A DNA stretch of 64,000 bases, from positions 1 to 64,000 of the forward strand of contig NZ_RWIS01000019.1 of the NCBI RefSeq assembly GCF_003944705.1, given 5' to 3'. This document shows positions 24,313-32,405 of this stretch, piece by piece; position 1 is the first letter of the stretch; each line of letters starts with the position of its first letter. The stretch is from Hymenobacter metallilatus (GTDB lineage Bacteria > Bacteroidota > Bacteroidia > Cytophagales > Hymenobacteraceae). The translations under genes and the position numbers were made by a program. The notes under the pieces are model-generated. The model made no database searches. It was not told the DNA's origin and worked only from the letters and a program-made list of their open reading frames with translations.

Positions 24313-26412
24313 ATGTCCGATATTCAACAGCAGATAACCGCCCTTACCGAGCGGCTTCATCACCTCAACTACCAGTACTACCAGCGCGACATCAGCGAGG
24401 TGACGGATCAGGAATTTGATGAGCTACTGGCCAAATTGGCTGGTTTGGAGAAGCAGCACCCCGACCTAGCCCACCGGAACTCCCCTACCCAGCGCGTGGG
24501 CGGCACCATTACCAAGCAGTTTCCCACGGCCGAGCACCGCTACCCCATGCTCAGCCTGGGCAATACCTACTCCGAAGCCGACCTGCGCGAGTTCGACGAG
24601 CGGGTGCGCCGGGGCCTGGAAGGGGCCGACGTGGCCTACGTATGTGAGTTGAAGTTCGACGGCGTGGCCATGAGCCTCACCTACCAGCAGGGCCAGCTCA
24701 CGCAGGGCGTCACGCGCGGCGACGGTACCCGCGGCGACGTGGTGACCAGTAACGTGCGTACCATCCGGAACCTGCCCCTGCACCTGCGCCCCGAGGGAGC
24801 CCCCCAGCCCCCGGAGTTTGAGGTGCGGGGTGAGATTTTCATGCCCCTGCCCGTATTCGCGGAGCTGAACCAGGAGCGCGAGGCCAACGGCGAGGCCCTG
24901 CTGGCCAACCCACGCAACGCCGCCTCCGGCGCCCTCAAGCTCCAGGATTCGGCCCAGGTAGCGGCCCGCCGGCTGCGCTTCTACGCTTACTCCTTCCTCA
25001 TGCCCGGCCGCAACCAGTTTCCCACCCACAGCGCCTCGCTGGAAGCCCTGCGCGCCTGGGGCCTGCCGGTGTCGGACACCTGGCGGCTATGCGGCACTAT
25101 CGAGGAAGTATTGGATTTCGTGCACCAGTGGGACAAAAAGCGGTTTGAGCTGCCCGTAGCTACCGACGGCATCGTTATCAAAGTAGATGATTTCCGCCAG
25201 CAGGAGTTGCTGGGCTTCACGGCCAAGAGTCCGCGCTGGGCCATTGCCTACAAGTACCCCGCCGAAGCCGGCCGCACCCGCCTGCAGGCCATTCAATACC
25301 AGGTGGGCCGCACCGGGGCCGTTACGCCGGTGGCCCTGCTCGACCCGGTGCCGCTGGCTGGCACCGTGGTCAAGCGCGCCTCGGTGCACAACGCCAACCA
25401 GATTGCCGCCCTCGATTTGCGCCTCGGCGACATGGTGTTCGTGGAGAAAGGCGGCGAGATTATCCCCAAGATTACCGGGGTGGATGTGGCCGCCCGCCCT
25501 GCTGACAGCCAGCCCATTATCTACCCCACCGAGTGCCCGGCCTGCGGCACCCCGCTCATCCGGCCCGAGGGCGAGGCCCACTTCCGCTGCCCCAACGACC
25601 GGGGCTGCCCGCCCCAGCGTAAGGCCAAGCTGGAGCACTTCGTGTCGCGCAAGGCCCTGAACATCGACGGGCTGGGAGCCGAAACCGTGGGCCGCTTCTT
25701 CGACCTGGGGCTGGTGACGGACGCCGCCTCGCTCTACGACTTGCCTGCCAAAGCCGCCGAGCTGGCCCAGCTGGACCGCATGGGCGAAAAATCGGTGCAG
25801 AGGCTCATGGCCGGGCTCGAGGCCAGCAAGCAGGTGCCGTTTGACCGGGTGCTGTTCGGGCTGGGCATCCGGTACGTGGGCGAGACCGTGGCCGAGAAGC
25901 TGGTGAACCACTACCGCACCATTGAGGCCCTGGCTGCCGCCACGGCCACCGAGCTGGCCGCCGTACCCGAAGTAGGCGGCGTCATTGCCGAGTCGGCGGC
26001 GGCCTGGTTCCAGGAGCCCGCCAACCGGCAGCTGCTGGAGCGGTTGCAGGCCGCCGGGTTACAGCTGGCCCTCACCGGCGAGGCCCCGCAGCCCCAGAGC
26101 GACCGGCTGGCCGGCCTCACGTTTGTGCTGTCGGGGGTGTTTGAGCAGCACAGCCGCGAGGAGCTGCAGCACCTGATTGAGCAGCACGGCGGTAAAATCA
26201 CTGGCAGCATCAGTAAGAAGCTCAGCTACCTGGTGGCCGGCGACAAAATGGGCCCCGCCAAGCGTGAAAAAGCCACCTCCCTGAACGTGCCCATCATCGG
26301 CGAAACCGACCTGCTGGCTATGCTCCCAACGGATACGGACGCTCCTGAAACCCCGGAGGAAGCAGCGTCACCGGTGCCGCCAGTTGCAGGCCAGCAAGGT
26401 TCCTTGTTTTAG
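24313..26412 (+). CDS. ligA: NAD-dependent DNA ligase LigA
   Basis: 699 aa, usual LigA length. It seals nicks using NAD+ in replication and repair. Domains in order: Ia (LTERLHHLNYQYYQRDISEV, NAD contact Tyr), adenylation domain with KFDG (Lys114 nucleophile) in CELKFDGVAMSL, OB fold, four-cysteine zinc finger (CPACGTPLI...CPNDRGCP), helix-hairpin-helix repeats (about 490-590) and a C-terminal BRCT domain (LAGLTFVLSGVFEQHSREEL). The ATG at 24313 gives MSDIQQQITALTERL, the normal N-terminus; an ATG 15 codons upstream (24268) is less likely. The Pro/Glu tail is slightly long. Confidence 0.97.
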   Translation: MSDIQQQITALTERLHHLNYQYYQRDISEVTDQEFDELLAKLAGLEKQHPDLAHRNSPTQRVGGTITKQFPTAEHRYPMLSLGNTYSEADLREFDERVRRGLEGADVAYVCELKFDGVAMSLTYQQGQLTQGVTRGDGTRGDVVTSNVRTIRNLPLHLRPEGAPQPPEFEVRGEIFMPLPVFAELNQEREANGEALLANPRNAASGALKLQDSAQVAARRLRFYAYSFLMPGRNQFPTHSASLEALRAWGLPVSDTWRLCGTIEEVLDFVHQWDKKRFELPVATDGIVIKVDDFRQQELLGFTAKSPRWAIAYKYPAEAGRTRLQAIQYQVGRTGAVTPVALLDPVPLAGTVVKRASVHNANQIAALDLRLGDMVFVEKGGEIIPKITGVDVAARPADSQPIIYPTECPACGTPLIRPEGEAHFRCPNDRGCPPQRKAKLEHFVSRKALNIDGLGAETVGRFFDLGLVTDAASLYDLPAKAAELAQLDRMGEKSVQRLMAGLEASKQVPFDRVLFGLGIRYVGETVAEKLVNHYRTIEALAAATATELAAVPEVGGVIAESAAAWFQEPANRQLLERLQAAGLQLALTGEAPQPQSDRLAGLTFVLSGVFEQHSREELQHLIEQHGGKITGSISKKLSYLVAGDKMGPAKREKATSLNVPIIGETDLLAMLPTDTDAPETPEEAASPVPPVAGQQGSLF

Positions 26413-26415
26413 CAC

Positions 26416-26528
26416 GGTGTAGAGACGCGACACGTCGCGTCTCGTCGTTGCTGACGTTGTTAAGGCCACCTTTATGGTACGGCTCCAATCATTCAACGGC
26501 GAAACGCGACGTGTCGCGTCTCTACACC
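26416..26528. repeat. Pair of GAGACGCGAC/GTCGCGTCTC palindromes
   Basis: Each end is a palindrome of about 22 bp (26420-26443 and 26501-26524) and the two ends are also inverted copies of each other, from GGTGTAGAGACGCG to CGCGTCTCTACACC. A related, more degenerate copy lies at 27155-27249, flanking the other side of the rhodanese gene. Confidence 0.8.
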
Positions 26529-26606
26529 ATTCTGGCGGGCCTTGCAACTCATTCGGTTCGTTGCGTGTCCATTTGGCGTATCCTTCTTACTTCTAATCCA
26601 CTGCAT

Positions 26607-27062
26607 ATGAAACGTTTTCTGCTTGCCGGTGCCTGTACTCTGATTTCCGTAGCCGCCGCGGCCCAGGCTACCAATGTAGTGCGGGAGGTGAAGGCAGATT
26701 TACCGGCTAAAAACACAGTTCTATCCAGTAACACCGGCGCCATAACTGCCCCAGCTGTGCCCGTAGCGCCTGTGGCAGATGTGAAGAAAACCCTGACTCA
26801 GCCCAACACCGTGCTGCTTGATGTGCGTACGCCCGAGGAATATGCCGCCGGCCACTTACCCGGGGCCCAAAACCTTAACTTCCGGGCCCCCGACGTAGCC
26901 CAGCAACTCCAGCAACTAGACCCCAGGCAGACCTACGTGCTGTACTGCGCCAGCGGCAACCGCAGCAGCAAAACCGCCGTGTTGATGCAGGAAAAAGGGT
27001 TTCGGCAGGTAGTAAATGCCGGCGCCTACGAGGAACTGAAAAAGCAGGACGTCAAGAAGTAA
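26607..27062 (+). CDS. Secreted single-domain rhodanese
   Basis: 151 aa. ATG at 26607 opens a signal peptide (MKRFLLAGACTLISVAAAAQ). One rhodanese domain (about 60-148) has VLLDVRTPEEYAAGHLPGAQN and the active-site loop YCASGNRSSK with Cys114, so the sulfur-transfer cysteine is present. Single-domain periplasmic rhodaneses transfer sulfane sulfur or bind thiols; the physiological partner is unknown. It stands alone, bracketed by copies of the GAGACGCGAC palindrome family. Confidence 0.9.
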   Translation: MKRFLLAGACTLISVAAAAQATNVVREVKADLPAKNTVLSSNTGAITAPAVPVAPVADVKKTLTQPNTVLLDVRTPEEYAAGHLPGAQNLNFRAPDVAQQLQQLDPRQTYVLYCASGNRSSKTAVLMQEKGFRQVVNAGAYEELKKQDVKK

Positions 27063-27154
27063 AGCAGCCTGTCAGTGCGAGGAGGAACCGAGGCAATCCG
27101 TTCTTTTCAGGGTCAGAGGTTTCTGAATACACCGAGCCTCTGACGCCAGTTCGC

Positions 27155-27249
27155 TTGTAGAGCCGCTATACTTCGCGTCTTCCAGTAGAACAGCTTGCGT
27201 TCCAACGACATCGTTCAATGCTGAGACGCGAAGTGTCGCGTCTCTACAA
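27155..27249. repeat. Second copy of the GAGACGCGA palindrome family
   Basis: Ends TTGTAGAGCCGC...CTTCGCGTC (27155-27180) and GAGACGCGAAG...TCTCTACAA (27223-27249) pair imperfectly. It lies within the 450-bp gene-free stretch 27063-27513, which also holds a terminator and a further palindrome. Confidence 0.65.
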
Positions 27250-27250
27250 G

Positions 27251-27284
27251 AAAAGCCCCCTTCGTGCACACGAAGGGGGCTTTT
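27251..27284. terminator. Bidirectional terminator
   Basis: 14-bp perfect arms AAAAGCCCCCTTCG / CGAAGGGGGCTTTT with a 6-nt loop; A-run and T-run make it functional on both strands. Confidence 0.85.
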
Positions 27285-27339
27285 GCGTAGGTTGAAGCTT
27301 TCCTCTGAAGCCGTTTAGAAAGTCTACAAATCAAAGGAA

Positions 27340-27434
27340 CGTCATGCAGAGCACAGCGAAGCATCTCGCGTGTTGCCGTTGCAATACTATTCGGACTTCA
27401 GCATGCGAGATGCTTCGCTGTGCTCTGCATGACG
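27340..27434. repeat. GTCATGC-type palindrome, 30-bp perfect arms
   Basis: Arms 27340-27369 and 27405-27434 are perfect complements, beginning CGTCATGCAGAGC and ending GAAGCATCTCGC. Same family as 46291-46420 (shared GTCATGC...CGAAGCATCTC) and, more distantly, 31015-31151 and 57591-57752. Confidence 0.85.
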
Positions 27435-27513
27435 CCCTGCTACTTTCTACGCAGCTTTACTCTGCCAAGTGGATATCCTATGTCCGTCTAACTTCTTGCC
27501 TCCTACTTCTACC

Positions 27514-28443
27514 CTAGAAGCTCTGCACGATGCTATTGTGCAGGGTGCGGGGGCTCCAGTAGCCGCTGGCAATGATGCGGCGGATGGTGTAGAGCGGGTC
27601 CTGCTGGTCGCGCTTTTCGGCCAGAATGAAGGCGGCATCCATGCCGCGCTTCTTCAGCTCGGGGATGGACTCGGGGCGCCACAGGCCGAAGGGGTAGGCG
27701 AAGTAGTTGATTTTCTTGCCGGTAATTTCCTCGAGCTTTTTAGTTGGTTCCTCAATCTGCGTCACCCAGTCCTTACCCTCGTACTTCTTCACGTTGTGAT
27801 GGTCCCAGGTGTGCGAGCCGATGACGTTGCCTTCATCCGAAAGCTGCTTTACCTGCGCCTTGCTCATGTAGTTGGGCCGGCCCAGGCTCACCGTCATGAT
27901 GAAGTACACGGCCTTATAGCCGTACTTATCGAGGGTGGGCCGGGCTACCGTGAACTGGTCGAGGTCGGTGTCGTCGAAGGTCAGCATGATGGGCTTGCTG
28001 GGCAGGGCCGCGCCGGTGGTGAGGTAGGCGTACAGCTGGTCGGGCAGGATGGTATGGTAGCCCGAGTCGGCCAGCATCTTGATCTGGGCCTTGAACTGCT
28101 CCACCGGCACAATGTAGTCTTTGGCTCCGCGCGAGTCCTTGGCGCGCCAGTCGCGAATCTGGTGGTAGCACAGGATGGGCACCTGGGGGCGGGCTAGCAC
28201 GGTGGCGGCATCGGCGCGCTGGCCGGCGGGGATGGTAGCAGGGCTGCCGGCACTGGTGCTGGCGGCCGAGGCGTTGCCGGCCGTGGGCGTGGCGGCGGTA
28301 CTGGCCGAGTCGGCCGCATCCTGGGCTTTGTTGGCTACGGCAGAAGCCTCGGAGGCCGTGGCGTTTTTGGCGTCGTTGCAGGCCGGCAGCGCGGCCAGGG
28401 TGGCAAGCGCAGCGGCCAGCACGGGGTACTTGGGGAAGTTCAT
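27514..28443 (-). CDS. Polysaccharide deacetylase (NodB-type) lipoprotein
   Basis: 309 aa. ATG at 28443 gives a lipoprotein signal (MNFPKYPVLAAALATLAALPAC, Cys about 22) followed by an Ala/Ser/Thr-rich linker. The NodB homology domain (about 95-300) has the metal and catalytic motifs LTFDDTDLDQ (Asp pair) and SHTWDHH (two His ligands), then FAYPFGLW. The family removes N- or O-acetyl groups from polysaccharides such as chitin, PNAG or peptidoglycan; this lone lipoprotein does not sit in an exopolysaccharide cluster. It is divergent from dapA with 126 bp between them. Confidence 0.9.
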   Translation of the reverse strand: MNFPKYPVLAAALATLAALPACNDAKNATASEASAVANKAQDAADSASTAATPTAGNASAASTSAGSPATIPAGQRADAATVLARPQVPILCYHQIRDWRAKDSRGAKDYIVPVEQFKAQIKMLADSGYHTILPDQLYAYLTTGAALPSKPIMLTFDDTDLDQFTVARPTLDKYGYKAVYFIMTVSLGRPNYMSKAQVKQLSDEGNVIGSHTWDHHNVKKYEGKDWVTQIEEPTKKLEEITGKKINYFAYPFGLWRPESIPELKKRGMDAAFILAEKRDQQDPLYTIRRIIASGYWSPRTLHNSIVQSF

Positions 28444-28569
28444 GAAGAAGGATAACGCGGCCCGAACAGCGCCGGGCCGTACTTTTAAAGATGAGGGGCC
28501 GACCTTGGGCAAGGGCATTGTATCTTCGCCGCAGGACTTCCCTCTACAAATCAACCGCTAATTTTCCGC

Positions 28570-29442
28570 ATGGACAACCTTCGTGGTACCGGCGTCGCCC
28601 TTGTTACCCCCTTCACTCCCACCCCCGACCGTGCCGTGGACTACCCGGCCCTGCGTCGATTGATTGATTTCGTCATCGATGGTGGGGTGGAATACCTCGT
28701 CATCAACGGCACCACGGCCGAGTCGCCGACCCTCACCACCGAGGAAAAGGCCGAAATTCTGCGCGTAGCCAAGGAACACGTAGCCGGCCGCGTACCGCTG
28801 GTGTACGGCATCGGCGGCAACGACACGGCCGCCGTGGAGCGCACCATCCGCAGCACCGACCTCACGGGCATTGCGGCCCTGCTCTCGGCTTCGCCCTACT
28901 ACAACAAGCCCACCCAGCGCGGCATTATTGCGCACTACCAGCGTGTGGCCGATGCCTCGCCGGTGCCGGTGCTGCTCTACAACGTGCCCGGCCGCACCAG
29001 CTCCAACCTCACGGCTGCTACCACCCTGGAACTGGCTAAGCACCCCAACATCATCGGCATCAAGGAAGCCAGCGGCAACCTGGAGCAGTGCATTGCCATT
29101 GCCGCCGCCAAACCCGCCGACTTTCTGCTGATTTCCGGCGACGATATGATGACGACTTCGCTCATCAGCTTCGGAGCCGTGGGCATCATCTCGGTGCTGG
29201 CCAACGCCTTCCCCCGCCGCTTCTCCGACATGACCCGTGCCGCCCTAGCCGGCGACTTCCCGGCCGCGTCCAAGCTGCTGTTCGGCTTTGTGGAGCTGAA
29301 TCCGCTGATGTACGAGGAAAGCAACCCCGTGGGCGTGAAAGCCGCCCTGGCCGCCCAGGGCTTGTGCTCGGATGCCGTGCGCCTACCACTGGTAGAGGGC
29401 TCGGAGGGGCTGAAGGCGCGAATTGCCGCCTGTGCCGAGTAG
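28570..29442 (+). CDS. dapA: 4-hydroxy-tetrahydrodipicolinate synthase
   Basis: 290 aa, normal length. It condenses pyruvate with aspartate semialdehyde, the first committed step to lysine and diaminopimelate. Motifs: VALVTPFTP, VINGTTAESPTLTTEEK (pyruvate-binding TT), the catalytic Tyr137 in LYNVPGRT and the Schiff-base Lys165 in IGIKEASGN. The ATG at 28570 is the only sensible start. A -7-like box (TATCTTCG, about 28520) lies upstream and a strong terminator follows. Monocistronic; no other dap gene is nearby. Confidence 0.97.
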   Translation: MDNLRGTGVALVTPFTPTPDRAVDYPALRRLIDFVIDGGVEYLVINGTTAESPTLTTEEKAEILRVAKEHVAGRVPLVYGIGGNDTAAVERTIRSTDLTGIAALLSASPYYNKPTQRGIIAHYQRVADASPVPVLLYNVPGRTSSNLTAATTLELAKHPNIIGIKEASGNLEQCIAIAAAKPADFLLISGDDMMTTSLISFGAVGIISVLANAFPRRFSDMTRAALAGDFPAASKLLFGFVELNPLMYEESNPVGVKAALAAQGLCSDAVRLPLVEGSEGLKARIAACAE

Positions 29443-29447
29443 TCAGA

Positions 29448-29504
29448 AGAATCTAAAAACAAGAAAGGGTGGCCCAAGGCTACCCTTTCTTGTTTTTAGA
29501 TTCT
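29448..29504. terminator. dapA terminator, 23-bp perfect stem
   Basis: Arms 29448-29470 and 29482-29504, perfect, with an internal TTTTT (AAGAAAGGGT side) and an 11-nt loop; starts 5 nt after the stop. Confidence 0.75.
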
Positions 29505-29704
29505 TAGCTGCGCGCAACAGCCTTGAATTTTCAGGTCTTTCAGAATGGTGACTACCGTATTCCCAGCAAAAACTGAAATATTCACCAGTACGACCCGCTG
29601 CAAGTCCTGGACCTTTGTGCTTCGTCAGCTGCTGCGGCCTCGGTAGCTTTCCTACCCGCCCCACATTCGGCAGCCGACGACTTAATCTGACACAAAGAAT
29701 CCAC

Positions 29705-30157
29705 ATGCAGAACCCACAGCTGCCGTTACCGGCAAAAAACCCAGCAGGTAGTAACGGTACCATGCGCGCCGCCCACGTGGGCCTGCGCACGGCCCATTAC
29801 ACCGACACGCTCAACTGGTACACCGAGAAGCTCGGCTTTCGCATCCTCAAAGAATGGACCGTCGGGAACCTGCGGCTGGCCTTCCTTGCGCCGGCCAACG
29901 ACGACGCCTTCTGGCTGGAAGTGGTATGCGACTCAGCCACGAACTCAACGCCGCCGCCGACCCTGCCGGTTACAGCCGGCTTCCATCATCTTTGCCTGGA
30001 AGTAGATGATCTGGACGCCACATTGGCGGACTTGCGGGAAAAAGGGGTGTCCGTTGTGCGGGAGCCATTCGAGGTGCCGGCCATTGGTAAGCGTTGCGGC
30101 TTTGTCACGGACCTGCACGGCAACATGCTGGAGTTTGCCGAAAACCTGAACCGCTAG
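29705..30157 (+). CDS. VOC-superfamily (glyoxalase/dioxygenase-like) protein
   Basis: 150 aa. ATG at 29705 (MQNPQLPLPAKNP) or, less likely, 29762 (MRAAHVGLRTAHY). One VOC module with the beta-alpha-beta pattern: HVGLRTAHYTDTLNWYTEKLGF, FHHLCLEVDDLDATLADLRE and a terminal DLHGNMLEFAE. Putative metal ligands are His in HVGL, His in HHLCLEV and Glu in LEFAE. Members include lyases, dioxygenases and antibiotic-binding proteins; the substrate cannot be inferred. Neighbours are unrelated. The 200 bp upstream of it hold only the dapA terminator and featureless sequence. Confidence 0.85.
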   Translation: MQNPQLPLPAKNPAGSNGTMRAAHVGLRTAHYTDTLNWYTEKLGFRILKEWTVGNLRLAFLAPANDDAFWLEVVCDSATNSTPPPTLPVTAGFHHLCLEVDDLDATLADLREKGVSVVREPFEVPAIGKRCGFVTDLHGNMLEFAENLNR

Positions 30158-30214
30158 CTGAAACCCACCGTCAACAGCCTCTGCATACCAATTACCCCGC
30201 AGCCCACGCGCTGC

Positions 30215-30253
30215 AATCCGCGAAATCCAACAAATCCGTCTAAATCCGTGATT
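30215..30253. repeat. Interspersed AATCCGCGAAATCC repeat, copy 1
   Basis: 39 bp made of three near-copies of AAATCCGNNN (AATCCGCGAAATCC...AAATCCGTC...AAATCCGTGATT). A second copy, on the other strand, lies at 55728-55767 just upstream of ribBA. It abuts the stop codon of the next minus-strand gene. Confidence 0.7.
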
Positions 30254-30990
30254 TACCAGCCACTGGCCAGCACATCGGCCACGTGCAGGGTTTTGAGGGG
30301 CTTTTTTTCGCGGCGGATATAGGCGTCGAGGTGCATGAGGCAGCTGGTGTCGGTGCTGATGAGGTAGTCGGCACCGGTGGCCAGGGCATGTTCTACTTTC
30401 TGCTCGGCCATTGCTACGGATATGGCCTCAAACTTCACGGCAAAGGTGCCGCCGAAGCCGCAGCAGGTTTCGTTTTCGGCCATTTCCAGCCGCTCTAAGC
30501 CGGGCACAGCATCCAGCAGTTGGCGCGGAGCCTCCCGGATGCCACATTCGCGCAGGGCCGAGCAGGAGTCGTGGTAGGTATATTTGCCGCTGAGCCGGGC
30601 CTGCGGAATCGACTTCACGCCCAGCACGTCCACCAGAAACTCGGTCAGCTCAAACGCCCGGCGCTGCACCCCGTGGTAGCGGCCCGAGTCGGGCGTGCCC
30701 TCAAATAAATCGGCGTAGGTGTTGCGCACCATGCCAATGCAGGAGGCCGAGGGGCTCACGATGTAGTGCTCCTGCTCGGTGGGGAAATCGGCCAGGAACT
30801 TGCGGGCTACCTCGCAGCTCTGCTCCTTGTAGCCGGCGTTGTAGGCGGGCTGGCCGCAGCACGTCTGGTTGGCGTTGTAGTGCACCTGGCAGCCTACCCC
30901 CTCCAGCACCTTCACCATGTTCAGGGCCGTGTGCGGAAAAAGCTGGTCAACAAAGCAGGGAATGAACAGGTCGACTTGAGGGGCTTGCAT
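30253..30990 (-). CDS. (Fe-S)-binding protein of the LutA/YkgE family
   Basis: 245 aa, ATG at 30990. Two cysteine-rich CCG domains: the first includes DLFIPCFVDQLFP and NQTCCGQPAYNAG, the second HDSCSALRECGI and NETCCGFGGTFAVK. This is the LutA/YkgE (GlpC-C-terminal-like) subunit architecture, used with LutB and LutC to oxidise L-lactate to pyruvate; related CCG proteins serve glycolate oxidase and heterodisulfide reductase. No lutB or lutC neighbour is present, so partners must be elsewhere or the function differs. Stop codon lies against an interspersed repeat. Confidence 0.9.
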   Translation of the reverse strand: MQAPQVDLFIPCFVDQLFPHTALNMVKVLEGVGCQVHYNANQTCCGQPAYNAGYKEQSCEVARKFLADFPTEQEHYIVSPSASCIGMVRNTYADLFEGTPDSGRYHGVQRRAFELTEFLVDVLGVKSIPQARLSGKYTYHDSCSALRECGIREAPRQLLDAVPGLERLEMAENETCCGFGGTFAVKFEAISVAMAEQKVEHALATGADYLISTDTSCLMHLDAYIRREKKPLKTLHVADVLASGW

Positions 30991-31014
30991 GGTGTGGAGG
31001 GGCGTAAGGAGTAG

Positions 31015-31151
31015 CTGTCATCCTGAGCAGAGCGAAGGACCTTATGACAGGTGAACGAGTTTTCTCGCAGAGGTTCGCGGAGTGATGCGCAGAGGAAAGC
31101 AGAGGCGTTCTAGTGTAAAAAAGGCCTTCGGCTACTGCCTCAGGATGACAG
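31015..31151. repeat. CTGTCATCCTGAG palindromic repeat
   Basis: Terminal arms CTGTCATCCTGAG (31015-31027) and CTCAGGATGACAG (31139-31151), perfect over 13 bp. Degenerate GAGCGAAGG/CCTTCGGC inside relates it to the GTCATGCTGAGCGAAG family. It separates two co-directional minus-strand genes. Confidence 0.7.
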
Positions 31152-31174
31152 GCGGGTTGAGTGACAAAGTACGG

Positions 31175-32029
31175 TTAATGCCCCGCAAATATGCGCTGAT
31201 TCCACTCTAAGGCCTCAGCCAAAGCCTCCCGGTTCAGCTCCGGCACCTCGCCCACTGCTGCGCCGAACTCCAGGAGCCGTTCGGTGGGCATGTTGCCGGT
31301 CAGCTCATCGGCGGCCATGGGGCAGCCACCGTAGCCGCCCAGCGCACCATCAAAGTAGCGGCAGCCGGCCTCGTAGGCAGCCTGCACTTTCTCGCGCCAG
31401 GTGGCAGGCGTGGTGTGCAGGTGGGCCCCGAAGCGGATGTGCGGGTAAGCGGCTGTCAGCTCCCGGAAGGCCGGGGCAATGGTGGCCGGCGTGCTGGCCC
31501 CGATGGTATCCGACAACGCCACAATGCCCACGCCCAGCGCGTCGAGCTTCTGAGTGAACTCGCCCAGCACGGCGGGGCTCCAGACGTCGCCATAGGGGTT
31601 GCCGAAGCCCATGCTCAGGTACACCACCTGCTCCTGCCCGGTGCGGGCGCACAGCTCCTGCATGCGGGCTACGTCGTCGAGGGCCTGGGCAATGCTTTTG
31701 TTGGTGTTGCGCTGCTGGAAGGTTTCGGATACTGACAGTGGAAAGCCGATAAACCGGATCTGCGGGTGCTGGGCGGCGGTTTCGGCCCCGCGCAGGTTGG
31801 CCACAATGGCCAGCAGCCGCGTGCCCGACTGGCTCAGGTCGAGCCCTTCCAGCACCTCAGCCGTATCGGCCAGCTGCGGAATGGCCTTCGGCGACACGAA
31901 AGAGCCGAAGTCGAGCGTGTCAAACCCCACCCGTAACAGAGCGTTCAGGTAGCTGATTTTATCGGTGGTTGGAATGAAGGTGGGCCAGCCCTGCATGGCG
32001 TCGCGGGGGCATTCGGTGAGGTGGAGCAT
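31175..32029 (-). CDS. Hydroxymethylglutaryl-CoA lyase-like enzyme (HMGL/aldolase fold)
   Basis: 284 aa. Start at the ATG at 32029 (MLHLTECPRDAMQGWP) because the catalytic Arg motif ECPRDAMQG must lie at the N-terminus. TIM-barrel HMGL-like: GFDTLDFGSFVSPKAIPQ, YLSMGFGNPYGDVW, ALSDTIGASTPATI, FGAHLHTTP (His-x-His metal site) and GALGGYGGCPMA (the flexible catalytic Gly/Cys loop). HMG-CoA lyase cleaves HMG-CoA to acetoacetate and acetyl-CoA at the end of leucine breakdown. The upstream open frame to 32098 falls in an inverted repeat and is not credible. Confidence 0.9.
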   Translation of the reverse strand: MLHLTECPRDAMQGWPTFIPTTDKISYLNALLRVGFDTLDFGSFVSPKAIPQLADTAEVLEGLDLSQSGTRLLAIVANLRGAETAAQHPQIRFIGFPLSVSETFQQRNTNKSIAQALDDVARMQELCARTGQEQVVYLSMGFGNPYGDVWSPAVLGEFTQKLDALGVGIVALSDTIGASTPATIAPAFRELTAAYPHIRFGAHLHTTPATWREKVQAAYEAGCRYFDGALGGYGGCPMAADELTGNMPTERLLEFGAAVGEVPELNREALAEALEWNQRIFAGH

Positions 32030-32039
32030 GGGCAGGATG

Positions 32040-32336
32040 GGTGGTGAAGTTGCGAAGTTGTGAAATTGTGATAGAACCCGCGCCATTGGGAACGACACAC
32101 TTCCCTGGATGGTGGCTGTGAACTGCTGGACGGAGGGTGGTGCGGGATTGACGGTGGCCTTTCGTAGGAAGCCCCCGGACGAAGGATACCAGAACCATCA
32201 GAGCGTGTTCGGAAATGTAGAAGGATTCATACTTGATCTGGTGTCCGCTTGTTGAAGCATGACGTTCCAATGGTGAGTTTAGTAAATCCAAACACGCTCT
32301 TACTTCACAACTTCACCTTTCGCAACTTCACCACTT
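32040..32336. repeat. Inverted GTGAAGTTGCGAAGTTGTGAA repeat around a MITE-like element
   Basis: Left arm 32040-32071 (TGGTGAAGTTGCGAAGTTG) and right arm 32303-32336 (CTTCACAACTTCACC...CAACTTCACCAC) are imperfect complements built from a GTTGTGAA / GTTGCGAA unit. Same family as 55835-55950 and 14405-14491. Inside lies the 101-bp element at 32200-32300. With it, this explains most of the 376-bp gap 32030-32405. Confidence 0.6.
32200..32300. mobile_element. 101-bp MITE-like element with IS5-type ends
   Basis: Terminal inverted repeats AGAGCGTGTTCGGA (32200-32213) and TCCAAACACGCTCT (32287-32300), 13 of 14 bases complementary. They match the end of the insertion sequence at 111-125 (AGAGCGTGTTTGG). 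No coding capacity. It could be mobilised in trans by the IS transposase, or be an internal-deletion remnant. No clear target duplication seen. Confidence 0.6.
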
Positions 32337-32405
32337 ACCAAAGAACTACTCCGCTCCGGCTGGGGTTTATCCTACTACCAACTACCTCCTTCCTACTTCC
32401 CATTG

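Noticed and set aside
26416..27434. Clustered palindromes considered as a CRISPR array or integron
   Set aside because: Palindromes differ, spacing is irregular and there is a gene and a terminator between them; no cas or integrase gene nearby.
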